This document shows, piece after piece, positions 7,237 through 16,506 of a stretch of 64,000 bases of DNA. The notes beneath the pieces are model-generated. The model was not told the DNA's origin, searched no databases, and worked only from the letters and a program-made list of their open reading frames with translations. Location of the stretch: assembly GCA_034005165.1 (NCBI GenBank), contig JAVEVE010000007.1, positions 1-64,000 of the forward strand, in the 5' to 3' direction. Position 1 is the first letter of the stretch. The number at the start of each line of letters is the position of its first letter. The position numbers and the translations under genes are program-made. This DNA comes from UBA1573 sp034005165. Lineage in GTDB: Bacteria > Pseudomonadota > Alphaproteobacteria > Micavibrionales > Micavibrionaceae.

Positions 7237-9501
7237 ATGTTTAAAACACAGAGTTTTTTCTTCACAATTACTGTTTTTCTCAGTGCTTATTTACTCTTTG
7301 TGGTTCAACCCCTGATTGGTAAAATTATTCTCCCCGCTCTCGGTGGAACGCCTATGGTTTGGAATACCAGCATGCTGTTTTTCCAGATCTTGCTTTTGGG
7401 AGGCTATCTTTATGCTCATGGAATTACGAAAATTAAGTCCATCAGGCTACAATTTGCTGCCCATTTTGGTCTTGTGATACTGGCAGGACTATCCACCTTG
7501 CCAATTTATTCCGGCGCACAACTCGTTCCTGACGAAACCGTTACGCCGCTCATTTGGCAAGTTCAAACAATGATGTATATGGTCGGCTTGCCGTTTTTGT
7601 TTCTATCCGCAACTGCTCCTTTGCTTCAAAAATGGTTTTCCTATTCGGACCATCCGGATGCAGACAATCCTTATTTCCTATACGCATCGAGCAATCTCGG
7701 CTCTGTCCTTGCCTTACTCTTATACCCAATTCTTGTTGAGCGGCTTTTCCCTTTGGCCCAGCAGTCCGAATATTGGGGGTATGGTTATGCCATGCTCGGC
7801 GGGTTCTTTCTGGCCTGCTGTAGCTTGATCTTTTCACATACAAAGCTCAAAAATACGACCGAAGAGTCGCATCGTAAAGACGCATCTGACGAAGCTCCGA
7901 GCAAAGCAACTTTGCTGAAATGGTTGTTTCTGGCATTTATCCCGTCTTCCCTGATGATCGGTCTAACAAATTTTATTACAACCGACATAGGCTCTATGCC
8001 TTTGTTCTGGGTTATACCTCTGACCCTTTATATTTTGTCTTTCGTGATTGCATTTGCCAAAAAGCCCCCTGTCTCGCTTAAAGTAATCAGTTTTATATTT
8101 GCAGCCCTGTTTACCGTTATCTATTGCATGACTGGAGCAGTATATTTTCTGAAGATACAATTGGCCATAGCGCTTAGCGTTTTGTTCTTTGTTACCGCTG
8201 TAATGTGCCACATGGAACTTAATAGGCTAAAACCGTCGACCAAACATCTTACCCTATTCTATTTGATGATGTCTGTTGGCGGCGCTTTGGGCGGTGTCTT
8301 TAATGCGTTATTAGCTCCGCTGATTTTTGTAAAGCCCTACGAATATGTGATAACAGGCATTCTTTCTCTATTCTGCTGGAATATGTCAGGAAGTGTTTCC
8401 CAAATTGAGCTGACGGCAGAAAAAAGACGTTTGACCATGATTTTACTCTCGGTCATTGCCTGCTTGGCAGCCATATCACATGTTATTCTTGGATATTTCC
8501 ACCACACAGCCTATATGTTGGCAGTGCCTCTGATTGGCATGATCTGTGTTCCCGTGATGTTATTCCTGGTTGATCGCCGTCCCTATTTTATTATGGCTGG
8601 CATTCTTATGGCTGTTGCAACCCCTTTTGTACCGTGGGAAGGAAATTCCCGCGTTGTCGATATGTCTCGAAACTATTTTGGTACGCTGGTCACATCAGAT
8701 GACGAATTTGTCCGCAATTTATCCCACGGGACAACTCTCCACGGCGCACAGCCTCTCGATGTGGCATACAAAACTCTTCCTCTGACATATTACAATGAAA
8801 AGACCAGTATCGGGCGGGCTTTTGAAATAGGAAAAGGCCTAATGCCTTCTATGAATGTTGCAGTCCTCGGTTTGGGGACGGGAAGCGTAAACTGTTTACT
8901 GCGTCCAGCTGACCATGTCGATTATTACGAGATTGATCCTGATATTGTACGGATTGCAACAAACCCGTCAATCTTCTCTTATCTCGATGCCTGTGAGACG
9001 GACAAAAAAATAATTCTTGGCGATGCCCGTCTCAAATTACAAAATGCTCCAGATAAATCCTACGACCTGATGTTGATTGATGTCTTCAGTTCAGACAATA
9101 TTCCGATGCACCTGATTACAGTCGAAGCTGTTCAGCTGGCGTTGAGTAAAGTTAAGGATGACGGGCTGGTTGTCTTCCATATCACGAGCCGTTACTACGA
9201 ACTTGAACCTGAAGTCTCTGCTATTCTCTCTGAGATCGGTGTTCCGGGATATTTCTTCATGAACAGAAGTCGTATTATTGACGGTACACCTTACCGTTAT
9301 TATGTGGCACAAAGTATTGTCACCACGCAGAGTAAGGAGTTGCAGGCTCAGCTTAAAACATCGGGATGGAAACCTGCCAAAACTATTGAAGGGCTTGTTC
9401 CGTGGACAGATGATTTTGCAAATCCGCTACGAGCGATCACTTATATCAGATCTATGTTCGGGGAACAGTACATCTCGGAATATAGCGAGCCAAAAGAGTA
9501 G
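7237..9501 (+). CDS. Multispanning membrane protein fused to a spermidine synthase-like methyltransferase fold domain
   Basis: The protein has 754 residues. The N-terminal part (roughly 1-470) contains about a dozen hydrophobic segments, starting with a typical VVQPLIGKIILPALGGTPMVW motif. The C-terminal part is a spermidine synthase-like Rossmann domain, with a nucleotide/SAM-binding LGLGTGSVN loop, YYEIDPDIVRIA, ILGDARLKL and LMLIDVFSSDNIP. Such fusions are annotated as fused MFS/spermidine synthases; their substrate is unknown. The open frame extends upstream to 7150, but the ATG at 7237 has CAGGGG at 7226-7231 and starts the conserved region. It is divergent from the suf operon and its stop lies inside a convergent hairpin. 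Confidence 0.8.
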   Translation: MFKTQSFFFTITVFLSAYLLFVVQPLIGKIILPALGGTPMVWNTSMLFFQILLLGGYLYAHGITKIKSIRLQFAAHFGLVILAGLSTLPIYSGAQLVPDETVTPLIWQVQTMMYMVGLPFLFLSATAPLLQKWFSYSDHPDADNPYFLYASSNLGSVLALLLYPILVERLFPLAQQSEYWGYGYAMLGGFFLACCSLIFSHTKLKNTTEESHRKDASDEAPSKATLLKWLFLAFIPSSLMIGLTNFITTDIGSMPLFWVIPLTLYILSFVIAFAKKPPVSLKVISFIFAALFTVIYCMTGAVYFLKIQLAIALSVLFFVTAVMCHMELNRLKPSTKHLTLFYLMMSVGGALGGVFNALLAPLIFVKPYEYVITGILSLFCWNMSGSVSQIELTAEKRRLTMILLSVIACLAAISHVILGYFHHTAYMLAVPLIGMICVPVMLFLVDRRPYFIMAGILMAVATPFVPWEGNSRVVDMSRNYFGTLVTSDDEFVRNLSHGTTLHGAQPLDVAYKTLPLTYYNEKTSIGRAFEIGKGLMPSMNVAVLGLGTGSVNCLLRPADHVDYYEIDPDIVRIATNPSIFSYLDACETDKKIILGDARLKLQNAPDKSYDLMLIDVFSSDNIPMHLITVEAVQLALSKVKDDGLVVFHITSRYYELEPEVSAILSEIGVPGYFFMNRSRIIDGTPYRYYVAQSIVTTQSKELQAQLKTSGWKPAKTIEGLVPWTDDFANPLRAITYIRSMFGEQYISEYSEPKE

Positions 9502-9520
9502 AGCTCTCCGCTCTACTTTG
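9495..9520. terminator. Convergent hairpin spanning both stop codons
   Basis: A perfect 8-bp stem (9497-9504 with 9510-9517) closes a TCTCC loop. The stem contains the stop codons of both the rightward gene (9499-9501) and prfC (9513-9515). Short T runs flank it in both directions, so it may terminate both transcripts, although the T tracts are weak. Confidence 0.45.
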
Positions 9521-11081
9521 TAGCGGAAAACTTAATATCAGGGTATTTGTCCTGCGTGTCGTTCAGATGCCAAGCGTTGCGCGCCATAAAGACGGGGTCC
9601 TGATCGTGGTCATCTGCAATAGCTGAGCGGTTTGAATCCAAAAATGTCTTGAGCTTTGTTGGATCATCGCAACTGATCCAACGGGCAGTATATAGCGTTG
9701 TCAACTCAAACTTCACAGGCAGATTATATTCGGTTCGGATGCGGTCAGCCAGAACGTCAAATTGCAACATCCCTACAACACCGACAACCCAACTGTTATC
9801 CAGCCTATTTCTGAAGACGCGTGCAACGCCCTCTTCAGCTAATTGCTGAAGCGCGTTGCCCAGATGTTTGGCTTTTAATGGGTCTTCTGCAGAGACACGT
9901 TGCAAATATTCAGGCGCGAAAGACGGAATACCTGTAAATGTCAGCTTCTCCCCCTCTGTCAGTACATCACCGATGCGCAAGTTTCCATGGTTCGGAATAC
10001 CGATAATATCTCCTGCAACGGCCTCATCTACCATCTCCCTGTCTTGGGCAAAAAACATGAGCGGTGAGTGGATCACCACCTGTTTTTGTGACCTGTTATG
10101 CAGGAGTTTCATACCACGCTTGAAAGTACCAGAGCAAATTCGTGTAAAGGCTATGCGATCACGATGTTTCGGGTCCATATTGGCCTGAATTTTAAAAACA
10201 AAGCCCGTGACTTTAGCCTCGTGCGGGTCAACAATACGTTCTTCTGTTTTTTGCGCGCGCGGTTTTGGTGCAAATTCACCAATCCCTTGCAAGAGTTCGC
10301 GCACACCAAAGTTATTGACAGCCGAACCGAAAAATACGGGGGTCATATGTCCTCCCAAATATTCAGCTAAGTCAAATTCAGGGCACACTCCGCGGATCAT
10401 CTCGACATCCTCGCGCAGTTTGGCAGCCTGGTCCTGAGGAAGTTTTTCATCAATCAACTTATCCTCCAGACCGGAACACATTAGGCTATCTGTCAGCGTC
10501 TCCCCTTTGGATCGATCAAAAATTACCAATTGATCTTTCAATAGATCGTAACACCCTCTGAACTCACGCCCCATGCCTATTGGCCAACTGGCTGGCGTAA
10601 CCTGCATTTGGAGCTTGTCTTCAATCTCATCCATCAAAGAGAACGGATCTTGGGCCTCACGGTCCATTTTGTTCACAAATGTGATGATCGGAATATTGCG
10701 CAGACGACAAACTTCAAACAGTTTTAGTGTCTGGCTTTCAATTCCTTTGGCCGCATCAAGAACCATGATCGCACTATCAACAGCCGTCAACGTACGGTAA
10801 GTGTCTTCCGAGAAGTCCTCGTGACCGGGGGTGTCCAGCAGGTTGAATGTGATATTTTTATATTCGAATGTCATCACCGATGATGCCACAGAAATTCCGC
10901 GCTCTTGTTCGACCTTCATCCAGTCCGAACGGGCGCGACGACGCTCGCCTCTAGCCTTCACCATTCCGGCCATCTGGATAGCCCCCCCGAATAGGAGGAG
11001 TTTTTCGGTCAGAGTGGTCTTACCGGCGTCAGGGTGGGCGATGATCGCAAAAGTGCGACGTTGATCAACTGGAGAAGTCAT
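9513..11081 (-). CDS. prfC: Peptide chain release factor 3
   Basis: RF3 is the GTPase that removes RF1 and RF2 from the ribosome after peptide release. The 522-residue product has G1 AHPDAGKTT at 15-23, the G2 region GISVASSVMTF, G3 DTPGHEDFSEDTYR and G4 NKMDREAQDP. The EF-G-like domain II and RF3-specific C-terminal domain (VVGVVGMLQFDVLADR) follow. Length is normal. The ATG at 11081 starts the family N-terminus. The gene is monocistronic and ends convergently with the membrane fusion gene in a shared hairpin. Confidence 0.97.
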   Translation of the reverse strand: MTSPVDQRRTFAIIAHPDAGKTTLTEKLLLFGGAIQMAGMVKARGERRRARSDWMKVEQERGISVASSVMTFEYKNITFNLLDTPGHEDFSEDTYRTLTAVDSAIMVLDAAKGIESQTLKLFEVCRLRNIPIITFVNKMDREAQDPFSLMDEIEDKLQMQVTPASWPIGMGREFRGCYDLLKDQLVIFDRSKGETLTDSLMCSGLEDKLIDEKLPQDQAAKLREDVEMIRGVCPEFDLAEYLGGHMTPVFFGSAVNNFGVRELLQGIGEFAPKPRAQKTEERIVDPHEAKVTGFVFKIQANMDPKHRDRIAFTRICSGTFKRGMKLLHNRSQKQVVIHSPLMFFAQDREMVDEAVAGDIIGIPNHGNLRIGDVLTEGEKLTFTGIPSFAPEYLQRVSAEDPLKAKHLGNALQQLAEEGVARVFRNRLDNSWVVGVVGMLQFDVLADRIRTEYNLPVKFELTTLYTARWISCDDPTKLKTFLDSNRSAIADDHDQDPVFMARNAWHLNDTQDKYPDIKFSATK

Positions 11082-11183
11082 AGTCCGATTACTGCTTAAA
11101 TTTCAATAACATTGCGGTCGGACTATACGCATTCGGGCTGTTTTGCGCAACCCTGTTTAAGGCAGGTAATTCACTCCCCTGGG

Positions 11184-11525
11184 CTATTCCAGTATTTTTC
11201 CCTCAAAAGGGTTCTCTCCTAGTCTATCCTCGATCTCTATAACCCAGACGTCCGGATCACGGTCAATCGCGCGTCTTATATAGTCGTCCACCTGCTGTTC
11301 TGGCATGGTTTCTTCCCGTAAAGCCGCCATCCAACAAAGTTCGCCGTCCATATTCCGAACCTGCGTCAGCAAGCGTGCATTACTTTCCAAAAGGGCAATT
11401 TTAAGAAGAATTGTACCCGATGCAAAGGCTCCCTTATTGACAATATAGTAGCTCTTGCCCTCTACGTTCAAACGGCGCAAATGAGCATCCAACCATACTG
11501 AAGTAGGGAGGCGTACATCATTCAT
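11184..11525 (-). CDS. DUF1491 family protein
   Basis: This 113-residue cytosolic protein matches the alphaproteobacterial DUF1491 family in its start (LPTSVWLDAHLRRLNVEG), its strand-rich core and its ending, where DPDVWVIEIEDR is the conserved block. The function of the family is unknown. It begins six bases after the fur stop, so it is co-transcribed with fur and may share its iron- or metal-linked expression. No clear ribosome-binding site is seen, which suggests coupling to fur translation. Confidence 0.75.
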   Translation of the reverse strand: MNDVRLPTSVWLDAHLRRLNVEGKSYYIVNKGAFASGTILLKIALLESNARLLTQVRNMDGELCWMAALREETMPEQQVDDYIRRAIDRDPDVWVIEIEDRLGENPFEGKILE

Positions 11526-11531
11526 CAGGAA

Positions 11532-11936
11532 TTACGATTTTATTTTACGGCCATATAGATCAAGCCGATGGTCCAGAAGTTCGTACCCCAGATCTTGCGC
11601 AATTTTGCGTTTCAGGATTTCGAGATCTTCGTTTTTAAACTCGATCACTTCGCCTGTCTCCATATCGATTAGGTGGTGGTGGTGATCGGTGTTAGTATCA
11701 TACCTTGCAAAACTCTCATTAAATTCACGCTTGACGATCAGGTCCATTTCTTCGAGCAGACTCAAGGTTCTGTATACCGTTGCAATGCTAATTGTCGAAT
11801 CTGCGGCCTTTGCGCGTTCGTAAACAGTTTCAACTGATGGGTGATCATCTGTTTCTTCTAAAATTTTCAGGATGGTCCGTCTTTGGCCGGTCATTTTAAG
11901 ACCTGCTGCCGCGCAACGTTCTTCCATTGATTTCAT
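11532..11936 (-). CDS. fur: Fur family metal-responsive regulator
   Basis: This 134-residue protein has the Fur winged helix (TGQRRTILKILEE to ISIATVYRTLSLLEEM, about 16-64) and a metal site built on the HHHH run at 85-88. The C-terminal CxxC zinc motif found in E. coli Fur is absent and replaced by DMETG. Many alphaproteobacterial Fur/Mur proteins share this, so it may respond to iron or manganese. It heads a two-gene unit with the DUF1491 gene. An ATG at 11927 (residue 4) is a possible alternative start. Confidence 0.88.
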   Translation of the reverse strand: MKSMEERCAAAGLKMTGQRRTILKILEETDDHPSVETVYERAKAADSTISIATVYRTLSLLEEMDLIVKREFNESFARYDTNTDHHHHLIDMETGEVIEFKNEDLEILKRKIAQDLGYELLDHRLDLYGRKIKS

Positions 11937-12019
11937 TTTTACTATCCGTTTTGTATCTATCTTTTTCGGATTAAGAATACACGTCTAGCCAGACCAGGAC
12001 AATAAACAAATGATTTTTC

Positions 12020-13558
12020 CTAATAGAATGCGGATATTTCTGCGCGGCGCAGCACGCGATTTCGAGGGAATGTTACTTTAACACTGGTCCCCATACCAAG
12101 CTCTGAACTTAAGGATAGGTATCCTCCGTGTAATTCTACCATTGCCTTTGCAAGTGGTAACCCGAGCCCTGTTCCTGTCATATTCTCTTTCGAGATAGTT
12201 GCCGTCTCATGAATCTGCCCAAACGGCTCCAAGGCCTGAGCAATCTTATCTTTGGGAATGCCTACCCCGTTATCTTCGACAGTAATTTCTACTTCACCTG
12301 AGACCAGCGACTCCGCAGAAATCATAATATATCCACCATTCTTACTGAATTTGACTGCGTTACTAACCAAGTTAATCAATACCTGACGAACCAAACGTGG
12401 ATCCCCCTGCAAAGCCGGAAGATCCATCGGCATCTTAGTCTTCAATGAAATATTTGCACTGAAAGCTCGAGATGCCATCATCCGCACGACAGATTCAATG
12501 ACATCCTTGATATTCACTTCATGCTCATCCAGCTCAACGCGACCTGCTTCAATTTTCGACATATCAAGAACTTCATTGATAATTTCCAGTAAATGTCTAG
12601 CGCTGGAATGGACATCACGCATATATTCCTGATATTTCGGGTTCTCAATTTCCCCGAATGTTCCATTCATCATAATTTCAGAAAATCCTATAATCGCATT
12701 CAACGGGGTCCTGAGTTCATGGCTCATATTCGCCAAAAATGCCGACTTGGCATGGTTTGCCGCATCTGCCTGATCTTTTGCGACACGCAAAGACATTTCC
12801 ATCTGCTTTCTGAGTGTAATATCCATCAGGGTTGTTACCTGAAACCTTCGCCTTTGCGAAAGTTCGAGCGTTGCTGTCGTGTAAAGAGTATTGACGACAC
12901 TGCCATCTTTTTTGAGCATCTTCATCTCACCCGAACTACGAATAGAACTTTTGAGATAGCGCTCGTAATTTTCGGCTGTTGGTTCTTGCTCATCCGGGCT
13001 GATAATGGTTATAAAATCCTCACCAACAATTTGCTCACGTTGCCAACCATAGACGCGAACAAAGCTGTCATTCACTCTGACTACACGCCTGTTTCTGTCA
13101 GTTACAATTATCCCCACGTTAGAAGCATCAAAAATTGAAGTCAAAAGAGAAATAGCGTCATCACGTTCCCGTTGCAGAACAGAGTCATCAGCAGAGTCAG
13201 GTTGCGCCATCACATCCAGCATTACAACATTGCCGGTAGTCATATCTAAAAGTGGGTTAATCCAGAATCCGTAGACACGCAGCCCGCCTGGAAAACTCGG
13301 CAGTGCATGGATACTGACAGGGACTTTTTGGCGGGCACACACTTCAAATGCCTGCTCAAAATGACGCGCATTCTCGCTATCCATCAATTGAGAAACATGA
13401 AACCCGACAATCTGCTGTTCCTTGCGGTTAAAATACTCCAAACCACGGCGATTGATTTCGCAAATCGTGTATCCATTTTCCTGATCCATAGAGACCAGGA
13501 ATCTTGGAATGGGCATTGTTTCGAACAGCGCTTTATGATCTACGATGAACCCGGACAT
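12020..13558 (-). CDS. PAS-domain sensor histidine kinase
   Basis: This kinase has 512 residues from the ATG at 13558. The frame extends to a TTG at 13582, which is less likely. It carries no membrane segment, so it should sense in the cytosol. An N-terminal PAS-like domain (about 10-120) precedes a clearer PAS domain (about 140-255, with the VGIIVTDRNRRVVRVNDSF core). A short coiled coil follows, then HisKA with the phosphoaccepting histidine at about 280 (MSHELRTPLNAIIGFSEI). The HATPase domain shows N (LVNLVSNAVKFS-like), G1 (VEDNGVGIP) and G2 (GTGLGLPLAKAMV) boxes. No response regulator is adjacent, so its partner is unknown. Confidence 0.88.
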   Translation of the reverse strand: MSGFIVDHKALFETMPIPRFLVSMDQENGYTICEINRRGLEYFNRKEQQIVGFHVSQLMDSENARHFEQAFEVCARQKVPVSIHALPSFPGGLRVYGFWINPLLDMTTGNVVMLDVMAQPDSADDSVLQRERDDAISLLTSIFDASNVGIIVTDRNRRVVRVNDSFVRVYGWQREQIVGEDFITIISPDEQEPTAENYERYLKSSIRSSGEMKMLKKDGSVVNTLYTTATLELSQRRRFQVTTLMDITLRKQMEMSLRVAKDQADAANHAKSAFLANMSHELRTPLNAIIGFSEIMMNGTFGEIENPKYQEYMRDVHSSARHLLEIINEVLDMSKIEAGRVELDEHEVNIKDVIESVVRMMASRAFSANISLKTKMPMDLPALQGDPRLVRQVLINLVSNAVKFSKNGGYIMISAESLVSGEVEITVEDNGVGIPKDKIAQALEPFGQIHETATISKENMTGTGLGLPLAKAMVELHGGYLSLSSELGMGTSVKVTFPRNRVLRRAEISAFY

Positions 13559-13591
13559 ACTTAACCAATTGACAAATAACAAATTTTATAT

Positions 13592-13612
13592 TTGGAGGAT
13601 AAAATCCTCCAA
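13592..13612 (-). terminator. Hairpin downstream of upp
   Basis: TTGGAGGAT (13592-13600) and ATCCTCCAA (13604-13612) form a perfect 9-bp stem with a three-base loop between upp and the histidine kinase. The leftward continuation is AT-rich but lacks a proper T run. It may be a weak terminator or attenuator that lowers kinase expression. Confidence 0.4.
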
Positions 13613-13666
13613 GTACCACATAACCACGAAAGGTTAAAAAAGCTGTTAAGAAATCAGGCGCAGAAT

Positions 13667-14320
13667 TTACGTACCGTAGATTCTGTCTCCGGCATCCCCT
13701 ATTCCCGGAACCATATATGCATTTTCATTCAAATGAGAATCTATCGCAGTTGTAAAGACGCGAATATCAGGGTGAGTTTCCATCAAGAGGCGCACTCCTT
13801 CAGGAACTGACAAGATTGTCATCAAGCATATATCTTGTGGCTTTACGCCCCTCTCCAAAAGCAGGTTCAACGTGTAGAGCGCGGAATGACCCGTTGCCAA
13901 CAACGGGTCAACTACAATCACTTTTCTATTTTCAGGCAGTTTATCAGGAAGCTTGTTCAGATATTCCTGAGGCATATGCGTTACCTTATCCCGATACAGA
14001 CCGACATGGTATATTGGAGAATTCGGCATCAGATCGATCAATCCACCAATCAAACCTTCCCCTGCTCTTAGGATCGGAACAAGGATCGGTTCCAACTGAT
14101 CAAGACATGGTGCCTTCATTTTATCAAAAGGTGTTTGGATTTCTCGTGTCGAGATTTCCAAATTTTGAGTTACAGGGAATGTCATCAAGTAGGAAATATC
14201 ATTTGCCAACTTCCTGAATTCTGGAACCTGACAAGACGTTTCCCGCATTCTGGTCAATTTATGAGAGATCAAAGGATGTGAGACTATCGTCAGGTTTGGG
14301 AAATCCGGGTGAGATGTCAT
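13667..14320 (-). CDS. upp: Uracil phosphoribosyltransferase
   Basis: Upp converts uracil and PRPP to UMP in pyrimidine salvage. The 217-residue product has the type I PRTase PRPP loop (VVDPLLATGHSA, about 137-148), the LRAGEGLIGGL segment and the diagnostic C-terminal uracil-binding ending GIGDAGDRIYGT. Length and both ends match the family. The gene lies 26 bases downstream of the degenerate GGDEF gene on the same strand. A hairpin after its stop separates it from the histidine kinase gene. Confidence 0.95.
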   Translation of the reverse strand: MTSHPDFPNLTIVSHPLISHKLTRMRETSCQVPEFRKLANDISYLMTFPVTQNLEISTREIQTPFDKMKAPCLDQLEPILVPILRAGEGLIGGLIDLMPNSPIYHVGLYRDKVTHMPQEYLNKLPDKLPENRKVIVVDPLLATGHSALYTLNLLLERGVKPQDICLMTILSVPEGVRLLMETHPDIRVFTTAIDSHLNENAYMVPGIGDAGDRIYGT

Positions 14321-14346
14321 TTTTGATCCTGTTCTTGAGTATCTAT

Positions 14347-15210
14347 TTATTGATTTTCTGCATTTTCGCCCGTGTTTAGTGTTTGCAGAAAACGGTTGAG
14401 CGGGCTAACTTCCTCATACTGCCCAGCGCCTCCATGACCCAACTCACAAATGTGATCCAGATCAACGCGAACATTTTGCAGAAGGACTTGAATTTCATCG
14501 CCCGGAAGCGGTTCCGCCACACAAGATGATACCGTAAAATCTGTTGTGTCATCTTCTTTCAGCGCTTGATTAAATCGCGTAACAAAACGCAGGCCACCAT
14601 TGGAATCTGAATGTTTTAGGCTGATAACAAACTCACCGTTCCCAACAAAATAAGCATCATCAAAACTCCGTATCGTCTTCAAAACAGCTTTCGAGACTGA
14701 CTGGATTGCAGTTTCTTTTGAGCGGTCATCTTTATTATCAATCCTCAAAACAGCGATGGAGAACGGCTGCCCTCGCCTTGATCTACGCTCAAGTTCTTTT
14801 TCAAGCTCGGGGATCATGACAGATTCGCTACGCAACCCAGTCTGCATATCCAATCCAAAATCCGATAAAACAGTATCTCTATCCAGCCTCTTCAAATGCG
14901 TCGAGAATCCTTCATAGGTCTGCCAGAATATATCGAACTCTTCAATTGGCGGCATTTTTTCGCCAGCCATCATTTCATCTGCAATCTGATGCAAACTATT
15001 TTGCTCTTCTATCAGTCGGGTGAGAAGTGTCTCATTCTTAATCTTATTCTTGATTTCCTGAACTGTATCAATCAGCGCTGGCTTTTCAAAAGGCTCGGCA
15101 TAACCGCGATAAAAAACTGCTCTGATAACCTGCGAAAACCATGCGGCATATTCGCTGTTCATAGCAGATATTCTTGTTCCTAATTCTATAGATGCTTGCT
15201 GTGGACACAT
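14347..15210 (-). CDS. Degenerate GGDEF-domain protein
   Basis: The product has 287 residues and no signal or membrane segment. Residues about 1-120 are helical and unrecognised. Residues about 120-265 follow the GGDEF fold: DMQTGLRSESVMIPELEKEL at the start, a RGQPFSIAVLRIDN strand and a VGNGEFVISL hairpin where an active enzyme would have GGDEF. The signature is lost (GNGEF), as are the usual metal-binding acidic residues. It is therefore probably a c-di-GMP or GTP sensor, or a structural relic, rather than a cyclase. An AAGGGAAT ribosome-binding site supports the ATG at 15210. It lies between tgt and upp. Confidence 0.6.
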   Translation of the reverse strand: MCPQQASIELGTRISAMNSEYAAWFSQVIRAVFYRGYAEPFEKPALIDTVQEIKNKIKNETLLTRLIEEQNSLHQIADEMMAGEKMPPIEEFDIFWQTYEGFSTHLKRLDRDTVLSDFGLDMQTGLRSESVMIPELEKELERRSRRGQPFSIAVLRIDNKDDRSKETAIQSVSKAVLKTIRSFDDAYFVGNGEFVISLKHSDSNGGLRFVTRFNQALKEDDTTDFTVSSCVAEPLPGDEIQVLLQNVRVDLDHICELGHGGAGQYEEVSPLNRFLQTLNTGENAENQ

Positions 15211-15286
15211 GGCTCAATTCCCTTGTCAGAACTATACCGCACTTTCACCCTCAAGTTAAGGGGAAGATGCGACAAAATCGCCCTGA

Positions 15287-16498
15287 TTAGTCAGGCAGCC
15301 ATTCTTTCCTGAGCTGGTCCAGACTTCCCCCGCTACGTAAGGTTTCGCGGATTTCCTTCATCAAGCGCGCAATAACAGCTACGTTGTGTTGACTGATAAT
15401 CTGGAAGGCCAGCATTTCTCCGGCTTTCATCAAGTGCTGGATATAGGCTTTCGAGTATATTGCCGATGACAGCAATCCCAACGATTCATCCAGAGGGGTT
15501 GGATCATCTTTGAACTGACTGTTTCTCAGATTGATAAAGCCACCGCGCACACCTTTCATCAAAGCTCTGCCATGGCGGGCTTCGCGAGTCGGTGTTACAC
15601 AATCGAATGTATCCATCCCCTGCTTTACCCCTTCAAAAATATCTTCGATTTTTCCGATGCCCAACAAATGCACTGGGCGATCCGGATGAATGCGAGTAGG
15701 CAACCATGACAAGATTTCATAGAAGTGAATTTTTGTCCCCCCCAGACACCCTCCAATGGCGGTTCCAAAGAACGGGCGACTTCTGGTGTAATCTGCACTC
15801 ATCTCGCGCAAATCGCGGTATACGCCGCCTTGCACAACACCATAAACAGCCTGCTTACCATTGTGCGTTTTTTCGAAAGCCTGAAGAGATCTATCTCCCC
15901 ATCTGTGGCTCATATACATTGATTTTTCAGTGTAGTCGCGTTCAGCGCTGTGCGGGGTACATTCATCCATTTGCACAACAAAATCAGCACCGAGTTTCCG
16001 TTGAACTTCCATAGATATTTCAGGGTTCAGCCGACAAATACTTCCGTCTTTATAGGATTTGAAAATTGCACCATCCTGCTCGTCAATTTTGAGCAAAGAT
16101 TTATTTCCGGCCTTACCTTTTCCTTTAATTTCATCAGCACTAGTGCCAGTACCCAGCGAGAATATCTGAAACCCTCCGCTGTCCGTTAGCATAGGACCAT
16201 CCCAGCCCATGAATTTATGCAACCCACCCATCTTTTCGACAAGATCAGGGCCCGGTTGAATGTAGAGGTGATATGTATTCGCCAGAATCATATCCGTTCC
16301 GGCCTCACGCATTTGGTAGGGGTGTAAATTTTTTACGGACGCTTTTGTTCCAACAAAAATAAAGTTTGGCGTCTCGATTGTTCCGTGTGGGGTTTTTAAT
16401 TTGCCCAAACGAGCAAAAGATCCTGCATCTCTTTGCAGGATCTCAAATCCGAAGTTCGGATAGTCGATATTGGTCGAAAACTCTTCCACCTTGCTCAC
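15287..16498 (-). CDS. tgt: Divergent tRNA-guanine transglycosylase lacking the zinc site
   Basis: Tgt exchanges G34 of GUN-anticodon tRNAs for a 7-deazaguanine base. The 403-residue product keeps the general base D106 (TDSGGFQ), the base-binding D178 and Q223 (VQGG) and the nucleophile D299 (FDCVTPTREARHG). However, the C-terminal CxCxxC zinc motif is replaced: the three positions are L340, L342 and S345, and only the histidine H371 remains. The loop that normally reads LAVGE is CLGGT (251-255), which puts glycine where ordinary bacterial enzymes have a valine that excludes queuine. The start is a GTG at 16498, eight bases after rpmB. It may use queuine, or be a paralogue of a canonical Tgt encoded elsewhere. 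Confidence 0.82.
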   Translation of the reverse strand: MSKVEEFSTNIDYPNFGFEILQRDAGSFARLGKLKTPHGTIETPNFIFVGTKASVKNLHPYQMREAGTDMILANTYHLYIQPGPDLVEKMGGLHKFMGWDGPMLTDSGGFQIFSLGTGTSADEIKGKGKAGNKSLLKIDEQDGAIFKSYKDGSICRLNPEISMEVQRKLGADFVVQMDECTPHSAERDYTEKSMYMSHRWGDRSLQAFEKTHNGKQAVYGVVQGGVYRDLREMSADYTRSRPFFGTAIGGCLGGTKIHFYEILSWLPTRIHPDRPVHLLGIGKIEDIFEGVKQGMDTFDCVTPTREARHGRALMKGVRGGFINLRNSQFKDDPTPLDESLGLLSSAIYSKAYIQHLMKAGEMLAFQIISQHNVAVIARLMKEIRETLRSGGSLDQLRKEWLPD

Positions 16499-16506
16499 GC
16501 CGCCGC

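Noticed and set aside
15287..16498. DNA-modifying DpdA-like identity for the unusual tgt
   Set aside because: All tRNA-type catalytic blocks and overall length fit the Tgt family, and none of the other dpd genes are nearby.
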